Assembly: GCA_017406405.1 (NCBI GenBank)
Contig: JAFQYO010000007.1
Span: forward strand, 1-64,000
Direction of reading: 5' to 3'
DNA from: Candidatus Saccharimonadota bacterium
GTDB taxonomy: Bacteria > Patescibacteriota > Saccharimonadia > Saccharimonadales > Saccharimonadaceae
DNA: 64,000 bases
Shown here: one piece after another, positions 41,683 through 50,821 of the stretch
Layout: every line of letters begins with the position of its first letter
Position numbering within the stretch: position 1 is the first letter of the stretch
Position numbers and translations under genes: made by a program
Notes under the pieces: generated by a model
The model's input: only the letters and a program-made list of their open reading frames with translations
Told to the model about the DNA's origin: nothing
Database searches by the model: none

Positions 41683-42232
41683 GGTTTCAAGGGCAGAGGA
41701 TAAACTCGCAGGATTTTGCGAGTTTATTTCTTATGATTTTCGAGGAAAAACGGTGCTGGATATCGGTTCGAGTACGGGAGGGTTTACGGAATATGCGCTA
41801 AACCGAGGCGCGAAGAAAGTGATTGCGGTTGAAAAGGGAACTAGGCAGATGAAGGCACCGTTGAGATTCCGAGAAGAAGTTGAATTACACGAAAAGACAG
41901 ATATTTTTAAGTTTAGAACAGACGAGAGAATTGAGACGATTTTGGCGGACGTCTCGTTTGTCAGCTTGACAAAAGTTCTCGCTTATGCTAAACTTGAGCT
42001 AGCACGTAGTGATACGGACTTTCTTGTTATGCTCAAACCGCAGTTCGAAGCGGAGGAATGGGAGTTAAATAAAGGGGTGGTGAAGAATGAAAAAATTAGA
42101 CGAGAGATTTTAAGAAAATTTGAGAACTGGCTTTTTAAGAATGGGTTTTTGGTTTTGAAGAAAAGAGATAATACTCTGAGGGGGAAGAATGGTAACTTGG
42201 AGCGATTCTATTATTTGAGGCTTGCAAAATAA
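41657..42232 (+). CDS. TlyA-like rRNA methyltransferase lacking the S4 domain
   Basis: 191 aa from ATG 41657, inside the 3' end of efp (26-bp overlap). NRVSRAEDKLAGF, the SAM loop VLDIGSSTGGFTEYALNRGA, ILADVSFVSLTKVL and FLVMLKPQFEAEEWELNKGVV, read in parts, match the FtsJ-like domain of TlyA, which methylates 16S and 23S rRNA at cytidine 2'-OH and is linked to capreomycin sensitivity. The usual N-terminal S4 RNA-binding domain is absent, so the substrate may be different. An upstream TTG at 41642 is an alternative start. Confidence 0.8.
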   Translation: MRIEKEKNRVSRAEDKLAGFCEFISYDFRGKTVLDIGSSTGGFTEYALNRGAKKVIAVEKGTRQMKAPLRFREEVELHEKTDIFKFRTDERIETILADVSFVSLTKVLAYAKLELARSDTDFLVMLKPQFEAEEWELNKGVVKNEKIRREILRKFENWLFKNGFLVLKKRDNTLRGKNGNLERFYYLRLAK

Positions 42233-42256
42233 AAAGCTTGTGGTTATAATGGGGAT

Positions 42257-43303
42257 ATGAATTTGTTAAAAGGAGTGGGTGATTTCTTTGCGTTGGATAT
42301 CGGCACGACGTCGGTCAGGATTGTTCAGCTTTCTGGTGATGCGACAAGAGGGTGGACTTTGCAGAAGTATGCATATGTTCCGGTTGATGAAAAAGTTATT
42401 CAAGATTCTTCTGAGTTGGGGCGGAAAAAATTTCAGGATATTGTTAAAACGGCTGTAGTTAATGCGGGGATTAGAACGAAAAATATTGCGGTAGGGCTTC
42501 CGGCACGGAATACATTTACTGCAATTGTTGAGACTAATACGCAAGATCCAAAGGATTTAGCGAAGACGATAAAATATTCGCTTGACCAGTATATTCCGAT
42601 GGCGATTGAGGAGGCGAAAGCTGATTTTAAGATTTTGGGGCCGAGCCCAAATGATCCGGCGAAAACGGAGGTTTTGGTTTCTTCGACATCGAATGATTAT
42701 GCTGAGCGGACTTTGGCGATGATTGAGGGGATGGGGTTTAATGTGGTGGCCATGGAACCAGAGCCGTTAGCAATGACGAGAGCTTTGATGCCGGTTGGGG
42801 CGGTTGATGCGAGAATGATTGTTGATCTTGGCGAGAGATCGACAGACTTAGTAGTAGTTTTTCAGGGAGCGCCGAGATTAGTGCGGTCGATACCCGGTGG
42901 GTTTGATGCTTTAATTAAAGCTGTGGCGACTTCGCTATCAGTAAAGCCTGATCAAGCGAGACAGTTTATTTTGAAATTTGGGTTGGCACAGGATAAAATT
43001 GAAGGTCAGGTGTTTAAGGCGCTGGATTCGACGCTGGAATCTTTTGCGGCTGAGTTGATGAAATCGGTGCTATTTTTCCAGGGAAAATATCTGAATGTTA
43101 AGGTTGGCGGGATTGTTTTGTCGGGTTTTGCGGAGATTATTCCGTTTATTGCAGAGTATATCGAAGCAAAGACAGATGTGCCGACGATGCAGGGAAATCC
43201 GTGGCAAATGGTGAGAGTTTCTTCAGAGCAACAAGCAAAGTTGGCGAATGTGGCGAGCGAATTTGCGGTTGCGATTGGATTAGCAGAGAGGAGTAATGAC
43301 TAA
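42257..43303 (+). CDS. pilM: Type IV pilus assembly protein PilM
   Basis: 348 aa of the actin-like ASKHA family. FFALDIGTTSVRIVQLSG (phosphate 1), VAVGLPARNTF, ARMIVDLGERSTDLVVVFQG (phosphate 2), and VGGIVLSGFAEIIPFI (adenosine motif) are clear. It is a cytoplasmic ring component that binds the N-terminus of PilN. TATAAT at 42245-42250 is 6 nt before ATG, so the pilus operon begins with a leaderless mRNA. Overlaps the next gene by 1 bp. Confidence 0.93.
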   Translation: MNLLKGVGDFFALDIGTTSVRIVQLSGDATRGWTLQKYAYVPVDEKVIQDSSELGRKKFQDIVKTAVVNAGIRTKNIAVGLPARNTFTAIVETNTQDPKDLAKTIKYSLDQYIPMAIEEAKADFKILGPSPNDPAKTEVLVSSTSNDYAERTLAMIEGMGFNVVAMEPEPLAMTRALMPVGAVDARMIVDLGERSTDLVVVFQGAPRLVRSIPGGFDALIKAVATSLSVKPDQARQFILKFGLAQDKIEGQVFKALDSTLESFAAELMKSVLFFQGKYLNVKVGGIVLSGFAEIIPFIAEYIEAKTDVPTMQGNPWQMVRVSSEQQAKLANVASEFAVAIGLAERSND

Positions 43304-44484
43304 TGTACGAGATTAACCTTGTTCCGGATATAAAGGCGGCGGCGATTAAAGCGCAGAAAATGCGTAATCTAGTCTTCTTCTTGTCGGGAGCTGTAGCTGC
43401 AATTTCTGTGGCAATTGTGGTTGTGCTCGGAGCGGTGAGAGCAGGACAGGAATTAAGGATAAATGCGCAAGATACGACTTTAAAGTTGATGTCGGATAAG
43501 TTAGGAGAATATAGTGGGCTTGATGAGCTTTTGACGATAAAGAAACAGTTAAGTGATTTGAGAATCATCGAAAACAATAAGACAGTGTTTTCGCGTGTTT
43601 TTCCGATTTTGGCGACGATGTTGCCGAGCGGGGCGGATAGTGTGACGATTTCTTCGATGTCGGTAAACATGGAAGATTCGACTATATCGATTGAAGGGCA
43701 GGCGAATGCGGGAGCGGGGACGGACGGGATTGATTATCGGGTACTTGAGTCATTTACGAAGCAGGTTGGTTTGATGAAGTATGATTATGGACGATATGTC
43801 ACGGCAGGTGGGCTCGAAATTCCGACGATGTGCATTAGTGAAGCAGATGATACTGGGATGCCGTATGTAGATGAAGATGGGAATTTGTATGCGATGTGGT
43901 CGAAAGGATTGAAGGGATGTGATCCTGATAAGGGCGATGAAGAGGTGGTCGAGAGCGAGACTGTTTCTGAGTCGGAGGAGAGTGGAGAAGATGAGGAGAA
44001 CACAGAGACTGAACAGTCTGAAAACGCTGAGGAGAAAAAGGTTGAAACAGTAAAAATATATAGAACTCCGAAATTTAATGAGTGGGCTGGTAATTCATCG
44101 AAGGGAACACCTCAGTATATGAGCATTGATGGAACGATTGAAGGAGTTCCGCATTTCGAGAGCCAGTGTATTGTTTATACTGGTATAGATAATGGGGGGA
44201 AAATCGAATGGGTGAGCGAGAATAGTTGTAATTTAGCGCCGGAAGGAATGACTGTGGTTGAGTCGAGAAATGGACGTCAGAGTACGGGGGAATTAGTGTT
44301 GACGTTCTCGGGAACGATGACGCTAGAGCCGGAGGTATTTGATTATAATAACAAGCATTTAATTGCGATTGCTCCGACAGGAAGGGTGAATGTGACGGAT
44401 TCGTTGTTACAGGTCGAGACTATGTTTAGCGAGAAAGCAATAGTTTGCACGGAGGGAGATGCTGCTTGTGAGGGGAAAAATTAG
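43303..44484 (+). CDS. pilN: PilN-like pilus assembly protein with long acidic insertion
   Basis: 393 aa, twice the usual PilN. It opens with the PilM-binding motif YEINLVPDIKAAA, followed by one membrane helix (residues 22-46) and a coiled-coil, then a ferredoxin-like segment (SVTISSMSVNMEDSTISIEG). A Glu/Ser-rich acidic stretch of about 45 residues interrupts the extracytoplasmic domain, and extra beta-rich sequence with Cys pairs follows. It belongs to the inner-membrane alignment complex. Position and the N-terminal motif support the call; the long C-terminal part is not recognised. Confidence 0.8.
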   Translation: MYEINLVPDIKAAAIKAQKMRNLVFFLSGAVAAISVAIVVVLGAVRAGQELRINAQDTTLKLMSDKLGEYSGLDELLTIKKQLSDLRIIENNKTVFSRVFPILATMLPSGADSVTISSMSVNMEDSTISIEGQANAGAGTDGIDYRVLESFTKQVGLMKYDYGRYVTAGGLEIPTMCISEADDTGMPYVDEDGNLYAMWSKGLKGCDPDKGDEEVVESETVSESEESGEDEENTETEQSENAEEKKVETVKIYRTPKFNEWAGNSSKGTPQYMSIDGTIEGVPHFESQCIVYTGIDNGGKIEWVSENSCNLAPEGMTVVESRNGRQSTGELVLTFSGTMTLEPEVFDYNNKHLIAIAPTGRVNVTDSLLQVETMFSEKAIVCTEGDAACEGKN

Positions 44485-44493
44485 GAGATAAAA

Positions 44494-45384
44494 ATGGCAG
44501 ATAAGAAAAAACTAACAGACAAATTAAAGATAAGTAAGGCTCAGAAATATATGCTAGGGGCGGTAGCTGGGGCGTCGCTCGTGTTGGGCGTTTGCTTGGT
44601 TTTGTCGGTTTATTTTCTGAAGTTGATTAAGTTTGATGGGAAGGTGATTGGTGCAAAGGATGACGCTATTAAAGGATATAGCGATACTATTAAGGATATT
44701 GGGGTTTGTAGAAGGCCGAGGAAGAAATTGTATTCGGATGAAGAAATTAAGAATTGTGTGCCGGACAGTTTAAATGTGGATGATGTCCCTAACACGCTAA
44801 GAGCAAATGTGCTTTCTAATATGGCTTCGAATGAGAATTTGGAGACAGTGGGACGGAGCGGAATTGGAGTCTGCGTTGATTCCGTAACTGGGGAAGCTTT
44901 GAGCTATGAAGCTTTGTTGAAACGATATGAGAATTCGACATCCAGTAACCAAGAGCGAAATTTTCAGATTTTTACGATGTGCTCAGCGTTAAGGACGATT
45001 CCTGACGCTTTGCCGGCGGCGAAAAATGAGTTAGCATTGATGGCGAGCGTTGATAAGATTTTTAAGATTTCTGGATGGGAACCTGATTCGATTATGCCGG
45101 GCGGTGATGCGGAAAGCTTGTTACCGGGTCTGGGAGCGATTGGTTTGAATTTGACCCTTGAAACGAATTTACAAACCACGATGAGAGTTTTGCAGAATAT
45201 TGAAAGGAGTATTAGAGAAATTAATATCGAGCGGGCGACGGTTGAGTGGTCTGGTGGGGAATTGGATGTACATGCTTCAGCGACGGCTTATTATACTGAT
45301 ATTGCGGGATTAGAGGAAGGATTAGTGACAGTTCGTGGTAATGGAAACGTACGTAAGAGTGCGGGAGAGGGTTCAACAGAATGA
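44494..45384 (+). CDS. PilO-like pilus assembly protein
   Basis: 296 aa. Short cytoplasmic part, one membrane helix at about residues 19-48 (MLGAVAGASLVLGVCLVLSV), a coiled-coil, then an extracytoplasmic domain ending in a ferredoxin-like repeat (LNLTLETNLQTTMRVLQNIE, ATVEWSGGELDVHASATAYY). The layout and the location after pilN fit PilO, though it is larger than usual. It overlaps the following gene by 4 bp (ATGA). Confidence 0.7.
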   Translation: MADKKKLTDKLKISKAQKYMLGAVAGASLVLGVCLVLSVYFLKLIKFDGKVIGAKDDAIKGYSDTIKDIGVCRRPRKKLYSDEEIKNCVPDSLNVDDVPNTLRANVLSNMASNENLETVGRSGIGVCVDSVTGEALSYEALLKRYENSTSSNQERNFQIFTMCSALRTIPDALPAAKNELALMASVDKIFKISGWEPDSIMPGGDAESLLPGLGAIGLNLTLETNLQTTMRVLQNIERSIREINIERATVEWSGGELDVHASATAYYTDIAGLEEGLVTVRGNGNVRKSAGEGSTE

Positions 45385-45845
45385 AATTATCTGATTATAT
45401 AACCGTTTTTATGATTGCGATAGCCGGGACTATTCTAGCGTATTTCTTAACTAATTCGTTGTTGGGAGACCCGAAGGAAAAAACGGTAAGTTTTGAATAT
45501 GTTGAGCCGATAACGGCGGATTTGGAACAACCAGATAGTGAGTTGTTTAATGCGGGAGCAATAAATCCGACGGTGGAGATTTATGTTGGTAGCTGTAAGG
45601 ATTTGGACCAAGATGGATCGATCGATGAAGGGGAGCTTGTGGAATGTGGACAGGCAAACCCAGTTACGACGGTTAATAATGAGGAAGAAGAAGAGGTTGA
45701 CGAAGAAAATGAGGCGATGAACCGAGCAGAAGGGTACGCGAGCGGAACAACGGCGGAACAACGTCAGGACGTTCAGAACCAAATTGACGAATACCAGCAA
45801 CAACAGGAACAAAATAATATGGTTGTTCCGGTGCCGGAGAGATAA
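45381..45845 (+). CDS. Pilus-cluster protein with one membrane helix and an EF-hand-like loop
   Basis: 154 aa in the PilP position. A membrane helix at residues 8-28 (VFMIAIAGTILAYFLTNSLL), a linker, the loop DLDQDGSIDEGE that matches the Ca-binding DxDxDGxxDxxE pattern, an acidic run, and a Gln-rich tail. It shows no PilP homology that I can see. With no outer membrane and no secretin a classical PilP is not expected. Overlaps both neighbours' control regions; translation coupled to PilO. Confidence 0.6.
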   Translation: MKLSDYITVFMIAIAGTILAYFLTNSLLGDPKEKTVSFEYVEPITADLEQPDSELFNAGAINPTVEIYVGSCKDLDQDGSIDEGELVECGQANPVTTVNNEEEEEVDEENEAMNRAEGYASGTTAEQRQDVQNQIDEYQQQQEQNNMVVPVPER

Positions 45846-45846
45846 T

Positions 45847-47625
45847 ATGGCGCTTTTGACGCGAGAGATGCAGGAAAGGGTGGTGACGGTCCTGATAGAT
45901 GAGGGATTGGTTGATGCGGATGCGGTTACGAAAGTAAGAACTATGGCGACTATGTCGAAACAACCGATTTTGGCGGCGTTGGTTTCGAATAAGCTGACTT
46001 CGGACGAAACGATTAGTCATGCGACGGCGACGGTGATGAAAGTGCCGTATGTCAATTTGAAGAATGTGAGAATGGAACAAGAGACGCTTTTGAATATTCC
46101 GCAGGATGTGGCGGAGCGGAGCATGGCGGTTCCGCTTTGCGTAGGACAGGACGGTCGTTTGGCGGTTGCTATGCTTGATGTAACAAATGTTCAGGCAACG
46201 GATTATCTCGCGACGCTTGTTAAAAAGCCGATTCGAACCGTGATGGCGAGCGAGGAGGGGATTCGGGCAGTTTTAATACAATATCGTAACGATTTTTCTA
46301 GCGTAACAAAGGCGGCGAAAACTTCGGAACAAGAGCAGGCGCAAAAATTAGAAAAGACTCAAAGTGCGAATGTAAAAACAATTACACAAGATTCGCCGAT
46401 TTCTAAAGCGTTGACGACGATTTTGGATTTTGCGGCAAAGTCGAAGGCTTCTGATATCCATATCGAGCCATTAGAGAATTCTTTAGTGATTAGATGCAGG
46501 ATTGATGGCGTGTTAAGGCAAGTAATGGAGCTCCCGAAAGCGATTGAACCGGCGCTTGTGTCGAGGATTAAAATTTTGTCGAATTTGAAAATTGACGAAC
46601 ATAGGATTCCGCAAGACGGTCAATTTACGGTTATGGTTGATGATAAGGAAATTGATTTGCGTATCGCTATTTCTCCGGTCGTTTGGGGAGAACAGGTCGT
46701 GATTCGTTTGCTTGATAAAAGTGGTACGACGATGGAAGTCGAGAAGATGGGGATGACGGGTCGAGCTTTGAGAACGGTAATGAAAGGAGTTTCTGAACCG
46801 AATGGAATGATTTTAACTTCTGGTCCGACTGGCTCTGGTAAATCGACTACATTATATGCTCTAGTGAAAAAGATAAAATCTGAAGCGATTAACATTGTGA
46901 CGCTTGAGGACCCGGTTGAGTATAAAATGGATGGCGTGAACCAGATTCAGGTGAATGTTGACGCCGGATTGACGTTTGCTTCGGGATTGCGTTCGATTTT
47001 GCGTCAGGACCCAGACGTAGTAATGGTTGGGGAGATTCGTGACTCGGAGACAGCGAACTTAGCAGTCCAGGCGGCGCTGACGGGACACTTAGTGTTTTCT
47101 ACACTCCATACAAATTCAGCAGCAGGTATTATGCCAAGGCTTCTGGACATGGGAATTGAGCCGTTTTTGATTGCATCGACGTTAAATACAGTGATTGGAC
47201 AGAGATTAGTAAGGAGAATTGCAGAGAAGAGGGAAGTATATAAATCTTCAGAAATGGAAACGAGGGAAATAAATGAGGTGCTTGGGGACGTGTTGCCGAA
47301 GAATCAAGCGGAAGTTGCAAGCTTGTCTGAGGATTTAGGGTATCCGGGTTTGCCGGTTTTGAATTCGAGCGGATATTCGCTTGCGAAGGGAATTGAATCA
47401 AAGGATACGCCTGGCGGATTTTCCGGACGGGCGGGTCTTTATGAAACAATCGATGTTGATGAAGATATTCAAAAGTTGATTGTGGCAAGGGCGACAGCAG
47501 GGGATATTATGAAAGTCGCTAGAGCTAAAGGGGCGATTACTATGCGACAAGATGGAATACTCAAGGCTCTGTCTGGGATTACGACGATTAAAGAAGTAAA
47601 TAGGGTGGCTTCAGATTTGGCATAA
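45847..47625 (+). CDS. pilB: Type IV pilus extension ATPase PilB
   Basis: 592 aa from ATG 45847, 1 bp after the previous stop. Residues 1-150 are the T2SSE_N domain. The motor has KASDIHIEPLENSLVIRCRI, SGPTGSGKSTTLYALV (Walker A), ILRQDPDVVMVGEIRDSETA (Walker B and Asp box) and GHLVFSTLHTNSA (His box). It drives pilus assembly from the cytoplasm. The zinc-binding tetracysteine module normally near the C-terminus is replaced by a Cys-free stretch between residues 460 and 545. Length is normal. Confidence 0.95.
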   Translation: MALLTREMQERVVTVLIDEGLVDADAVTKVRTMATMSKQPILAALVSNKLTSDETISHATATVMKVPYVNLKNVRMEQETLLNIPQDVAERSMAVPLCVGQDGRLAVAMLDVTNVQATDYLATLVKKPIRTVMASEEGIRAVLIQYRNDFSSVTKAAKTSEQEQAQKLEKTQSANVKTITQDSPISKALTTILDFAAKSKASDIHIEPLENSLVIRCRIDGVLRQVMELPKAIEPALVSRIKILSNLKIDEHRIPQDGQFTVMVDDKEIDLRIAISPVVWGEQVVIRLLDKSGTTMEVEKMGMTGRALRTVMKGVSEPNGMILTSGPTGSGKSTTLYALVKKIKSEAINIVTLEDPVEYKMDGVNQIQVNVDAGLTFASGLRSILRQDPDVVMVGEIRDSETANLAVQAALTGHLVFSTLHTNSAAGIMPRLLDMGIEPFLIASTLNTVIGQRLVRRIAEKREVYKSSEMETREINEVLGDVLPKNQAEVASLSEDLGYPGLPVLNSSGYSLAKGIESKDTPGGFSGRAGLYETIDVDEDIQKLIVARATAGDIMKVARAKGAITMRQDGILKALSGITTIKEVNRVASDLA

Positions 47626-47664
47626 AATGTATAAAAAATTTAATGGTTATGGTAAAATAAAATT

Positions 47665-48735
47665 ATGCAAAATAGTGGGCTAAGGATAGAAAGTTTACTT
47701 GAAGAGTGTATTCAGAAGAATGCTTCGGATTTGCATATACAAGTAGGTTTGCCGCCGGTTTTGAGGATTGATGGGGAATTAGTTAAGATTGCTGGTTTGG
47801 CGCCTTTAAACCCACAGATGGTAGAGACGATGATTTTCTCTACGCTTGACGAGTCGCAGCAAAAGATTTTGCTGAGAGATAAGGAATTTGATTATTCGTT
47901 TGCGTTTGGGGAGCTGGGGAGGTTTAGGGCGAACGCGTTTCACGAAAGAGGAAATTTAGCTTGTGCTTTTAGGCTGATTCCAAATAAAATAAGGACAGTT
48001 GAGGAATTAGGTTTGCCTGCGGTTGTGGAGTCGTTTGCGGATTATCCTAGAGGGTTAGTTTTAGTGACAGGTCCGACTGGTTCTGGTAAATCAACTACCT
48101 TAGCAGCGTTGGTTGATAAGATAAATCGAGAGAAGGCAGTACATATTTTAACAATTGAGGATCCGATTGAGTTTACGCATAAGTCACAAAAGGCGGTGGT
48201 GGTTCAGCGAGAAGTGCATTATGATACGTTTTCTTTTTCGGCGGCGCTTAGATCGGCGTTGCGTGAGGACCCGGATGTAGTGCTTTTAGGGGAGATGAGA
48301 GATTTAGAAACAATTTCTTCGGCAATTACGATTGCGGAGACGGGGCATTTGGTTTTGGCGACCTTGCATACGAATTCGGCAGCACAATCGGTGGACAGAA
48401 TGATTGATGTGTTTCCTTCGCACCAGCAGCCGCAAGTCCGTTCTCAGCTTTCGAATATTTTGATGGCGATTTGTGCGCAGAGGTTAGTACCAGCGATTGG
48501 TGGTGGCAGGATTGCGGCGGCAGAAATTATGGTCGCTAATTCGGCAATTCGCTCATTAGTCCGGGATGGAAAAACACATCAAATTGATTCGATGATTCAG
48601 ACTGGCGCTAGCGCGGGCATGCAAACGATGGATGCGACGTTAGCGAAACTCGTGAAGACCGGAACCGTGACTTATGAAGATGCACGGGATTATGCTGTAA
48701 GTATTGAGGATTTTGATAGATTGGCGAGGGGTTAA
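47665..48735 (+). CDS. pilT: Type IV pilus retraction ATPase PilT
   Basis: 356 aa. ASDLHIQVGLPPVLRIDGEL, VTGPTGSGKSTTLAALVD (Walker A), ILTIEDPIEFTH, LREDPDVVLLGEMRDLETI (Walker B) and the PilT-type AIRSLVRDGKTHQIDSMIQT (AIRNLIRE motif) are all present. It disassembles pilin subunits, giving twitching or pulling force and DNA uptake. TAAAAT at 47650-47655 may be its own leaderless promoter, 9 nt before the ATG. Confidence 0.96.
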   Translation: MQNSGLRIESLLEECIQKNASDLHIQVGLPPVLRIDGELVKIAGLAPLNPQMVETMIFSTLDESQQKILLRDKEFDYSFAFGELGRFRANAFHERGNLACAFRLIPNKIRTVEELGLPAVVESFADYPRGLVLVTGPTGSGKSTTLAALVDKINREKAVHILTIEDPIEFTHKSQKAVVVQREVHYDTFSFSAALRSALREDPDVVLLGEMRDLETISSAITIAETGHLVLATLHTNSAAQSVDRMIDVFPSHQQPQVRSQLSNILMAICAQRLVPAIGGGRIAAAEIMVANSAIRSLVRDGKTHQIDSMIQTGASAGMQTMDATLAKLVKTGTVTYEDARDYAVSIEDFDRLARG

Positions 48736-48737
48736 GA

Positions 48738-49943
48738 ATGAAACGGTTTAATTATAAGGCAGTTGAAAAGGGAACAAAGAAACAGATTTCCGGAACGATT
48801 CAGGCGGAGAATGAGCGAGCGGCTGGGAAGCTTTTAGTTGAACAGGGATATGTCCCAGATAAGATTGAGGAAATCGACGAAGAAGGAATACTAGCGAAGC
48901 TTGCGAATAAAGTTTCTACAAAGGATAGAATCATTTTTACGCGTCAGTTTGCAACGTTGATTGGGGCGGGGCTGCCAATGTCGAGATCGTTAAGAACGGC
49001 TGCAGAGCAGTCGACTTCGAAGCCGATGAAGGCCGTGATCGAGGATGTGACTGCAAGCGTTGAGGCAGGAAAATCATTGTCTGACTCTTTAGCGCAACAT
49101 TCTGATGTGTTTGGAGATGTTTATCTTGCTCTAGTGGCGGCTGGTGAGGTTTCTGGTACATTAGACGTGGCTTTAGCGAGGTTGGCGGCACAAGACGAAA
49201 AAGATGCGTCGATGATTTCTGAAATTCGTGGAGCGATGGTTTATCCTGGGATTATTTTCGTGGTAATTATTGTGGTTTTGGCATTCATGATGGTTGAGGT
49301 TGTTCCAGAAGTAAGGACTCTATATGAGGATATGGGGAAAACTTTGCCGGGGATTACGCAGTTCTTGGTGAACGTGTCGGATTTTTTCACAAATCAGTGG
49401 TGGGTTGTTCTGTTGGTGATTGCCGCGATTGCCTATTCGATAAATGTTTATAGGAAGACTAGCTCGGGGAAAAGATTATTTGCTTTGTTTAAGCTAAATA
49501 TTCCGCTTTTTAATACATTGTTCCAAAGGCTTTATATGACACGGTTTGCGAGAACAATGGAAATGTTGCTCGGGACGGGTGTTTCCATGCTTGATGCGAT
49601 GAAGATCTCTGCGAGAGCAACGAATAATTATTATATGGAGGAGCAATTCCTTGAGGCGGCAGAGAAAGTAAAAGCAGGACGGCCGCTTTCGGAGAGTATT
49701 GCTGATTTAGATTATGTTTTGCCATTAGTTCCACAGATGATAAATATCGGTGAGCAGTCTGGTAAAATAGATGAGATGCTTGGAAAGGCGGCGGAAGTGT
49801 ATGAAAATGAGCTTGATGAGAAGATTGCGAATATTTCTACAATGATTGAGCCTGTTTTGATGGTAGTGATGGCTGGGTTGATTGGGATTGTGATTGCGGG
49901 TACGCTGTTGCCGATTTATTCGTTAGTTAGTTCGATTGGGTAG
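48738..49943 (+). CDS. pilC: Type IV pilus platform protein PilC
   Basis: 401 aa. FNYKAVEKGTKKQISGTIQA opens the typical PilC/GspF N-terminus; two GspF domains follow (IIFTRQFATLIGAGLPMSRS and FARTMEMLLGTGVSMLDAMK) with membrane helices at about 170-190, 215-235 and 375-398. It anchors the PilB/PilT motor in the membrane. Start is 2 bp after the pilT stop. Confidence 0.95.
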   Translation: MKRFNYKAVEKGTKKQISGTIQAENERAAGKLLVEQGYVPDKIEEIDEEGILAKLANKVSTKDRIIFTRQFATLIGAGLPMSRSLRTAAEQSTSKPMKAVIEDVTASVEAGKSLSDSLAQHSDVFGDVYLALVAAGEVSGTLDVALARLAAQDEKDASMISEIRGAMVYPGIIFVVIIVVLAFMMVEVVPEVRTLYEDMGKTLPGITQFLVNVSDFFTNQWWVVLLVIAAIAYSINVYRKTSSGKRLFALFKLNIPLFNTLFQRLYMTRFARTMEMLLGTGVSMLDAMKISARATNNYYMEEQFLEAAEKVKAGRPLSESIADLDYVLPLVPQMINIGEQSGKIDEMLGKAAEVYENELDEKIANISTMIEPVLMVVMAGLIGIVIAGTLLPIYSLVSSIG

Positions 49944-49960
49944 TGTGATATAATTGTTGT

Positions 49961-50821
49961 ATGGTTGGAGGTTTGAGTTTGTTGGATTTGAGGAGTGGTT
50001 CTTGGGAAGGGATTGTTGCGGTGATTGTTTTTATGATATTAGGAGCGGTTATGGGGAGTTTTTGTTGTTGCCAAGCGTGGAGGATTAGATATAAGGAAGA
50101 GGGAAAGAAGGATTTAGGGAAGCGGAGTGTTTGTTTGAAGTGTGGGAGACAATTAAAGTGGTATGAGAATGTGCCAGTGGTTTCTTGGTTAGTTCAGAGA
50201 GGAAAATGTCGAGGGTGTGGAAAAGAGATTGGGGCAGCGGAAATTCTTAGTGAGTTGGCGGGAATAGCAATATTTGGAATTCTGGGGGCGGTGAGTGTCT
50301 CGGGGTTAGGGTTTTGTATTGTTGGGAATTGTGCTTATTCGAATCGGAATTTTTTGGCGATAGGAGTTTTGGCGGTATTGTTGGTTGCGTTGCTTATTTT
50401 GGCGATTTATGACGCGAAATGGGGCGAGCTTCCGACAAGGCTTTTGGTGGTTGGAATTGTTTTAGGGATTGGAATTTGGGCGATTTCTTTTTCGACGACG
50501 TGGGGTTGGGGAGAGGGGATGAGAGAGCTGGTTCTTGAAACATTAGGGGCAGTGGGGATTTTAGGAGGGATTTATTATCTTTTATATTTTTTTTCAAAGG
50601 AGAACCTGGTTGGAGGGGGGGATTGGATGTTGGGAGTGGCGATTGGATTAGTTTTACAGGATTGGTGGTTAGCGATTTGGGTGTTGTTTTTGAGTAATTT
50701 GGTTGGAGCTATTGTGATGTTGCCTCAGAGGAAGAAAAAGATTGCGTTCGGGCCGTTTTTGGCGGGAGCTTTTGTGGTAGTGTTGGCGCTAAAATGGGTA
50801 ATTTTGGGATTTAAACCCTAG
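49961..50821 (+). CDS. pilD: Prepilin peptidase / N-methyltransferase PilD
   Basis: 286 aa, seven or eight membrane helices. The cytoplasmic loop keeps both CxxC pairs (SVCLKCGRQL and GKCRGCGKEI). Catalytic aspartates are in LAIYDAKWGELPTR and VGGGDWMLG (GxGD motif). It cleaves and methylates prepilins. TATAAT at 49949-49954 is 6 nt before ATG. The gene is tail-to-tail with the xer gene, overlapping by 4 bp. No prepilin gene lies in this window. Confidence 0.95.
   Translation: MVGGLSLLDLRSGSWEGIVAVIVFMILGAVMGSFCCCQAWRIRYKEEGKKDLGKRSVCLKCGRQLKWYENVPVVSWLVQRGKCRGCGKEIGAAEILSELAGIAIFGILGAVSVSGLGFCIVGNCAYSNRNFLAIGVLAVLLVALLILAIYDAKWGELPTRLLVVGIVLGIGIWAISFSTTWGWGEGMRELVLETLGAVGILGGIYYLLYFFSKENLVGGGDWMLGVAIGLVLQDWWLAIWVLFLSNLVGAIVMLPQRKKKIAFGPFLAGAFVVVLALKWVILGFKP

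Noticed and set aside
43303-45845. Frameshift or fusion in the pilN-pilO region because proteins are oversized
   Set aside because: Frames are closed by tight, coupled overlaps and the extra length is acidic linker and folded sequence, so they appear to be natural long versions.
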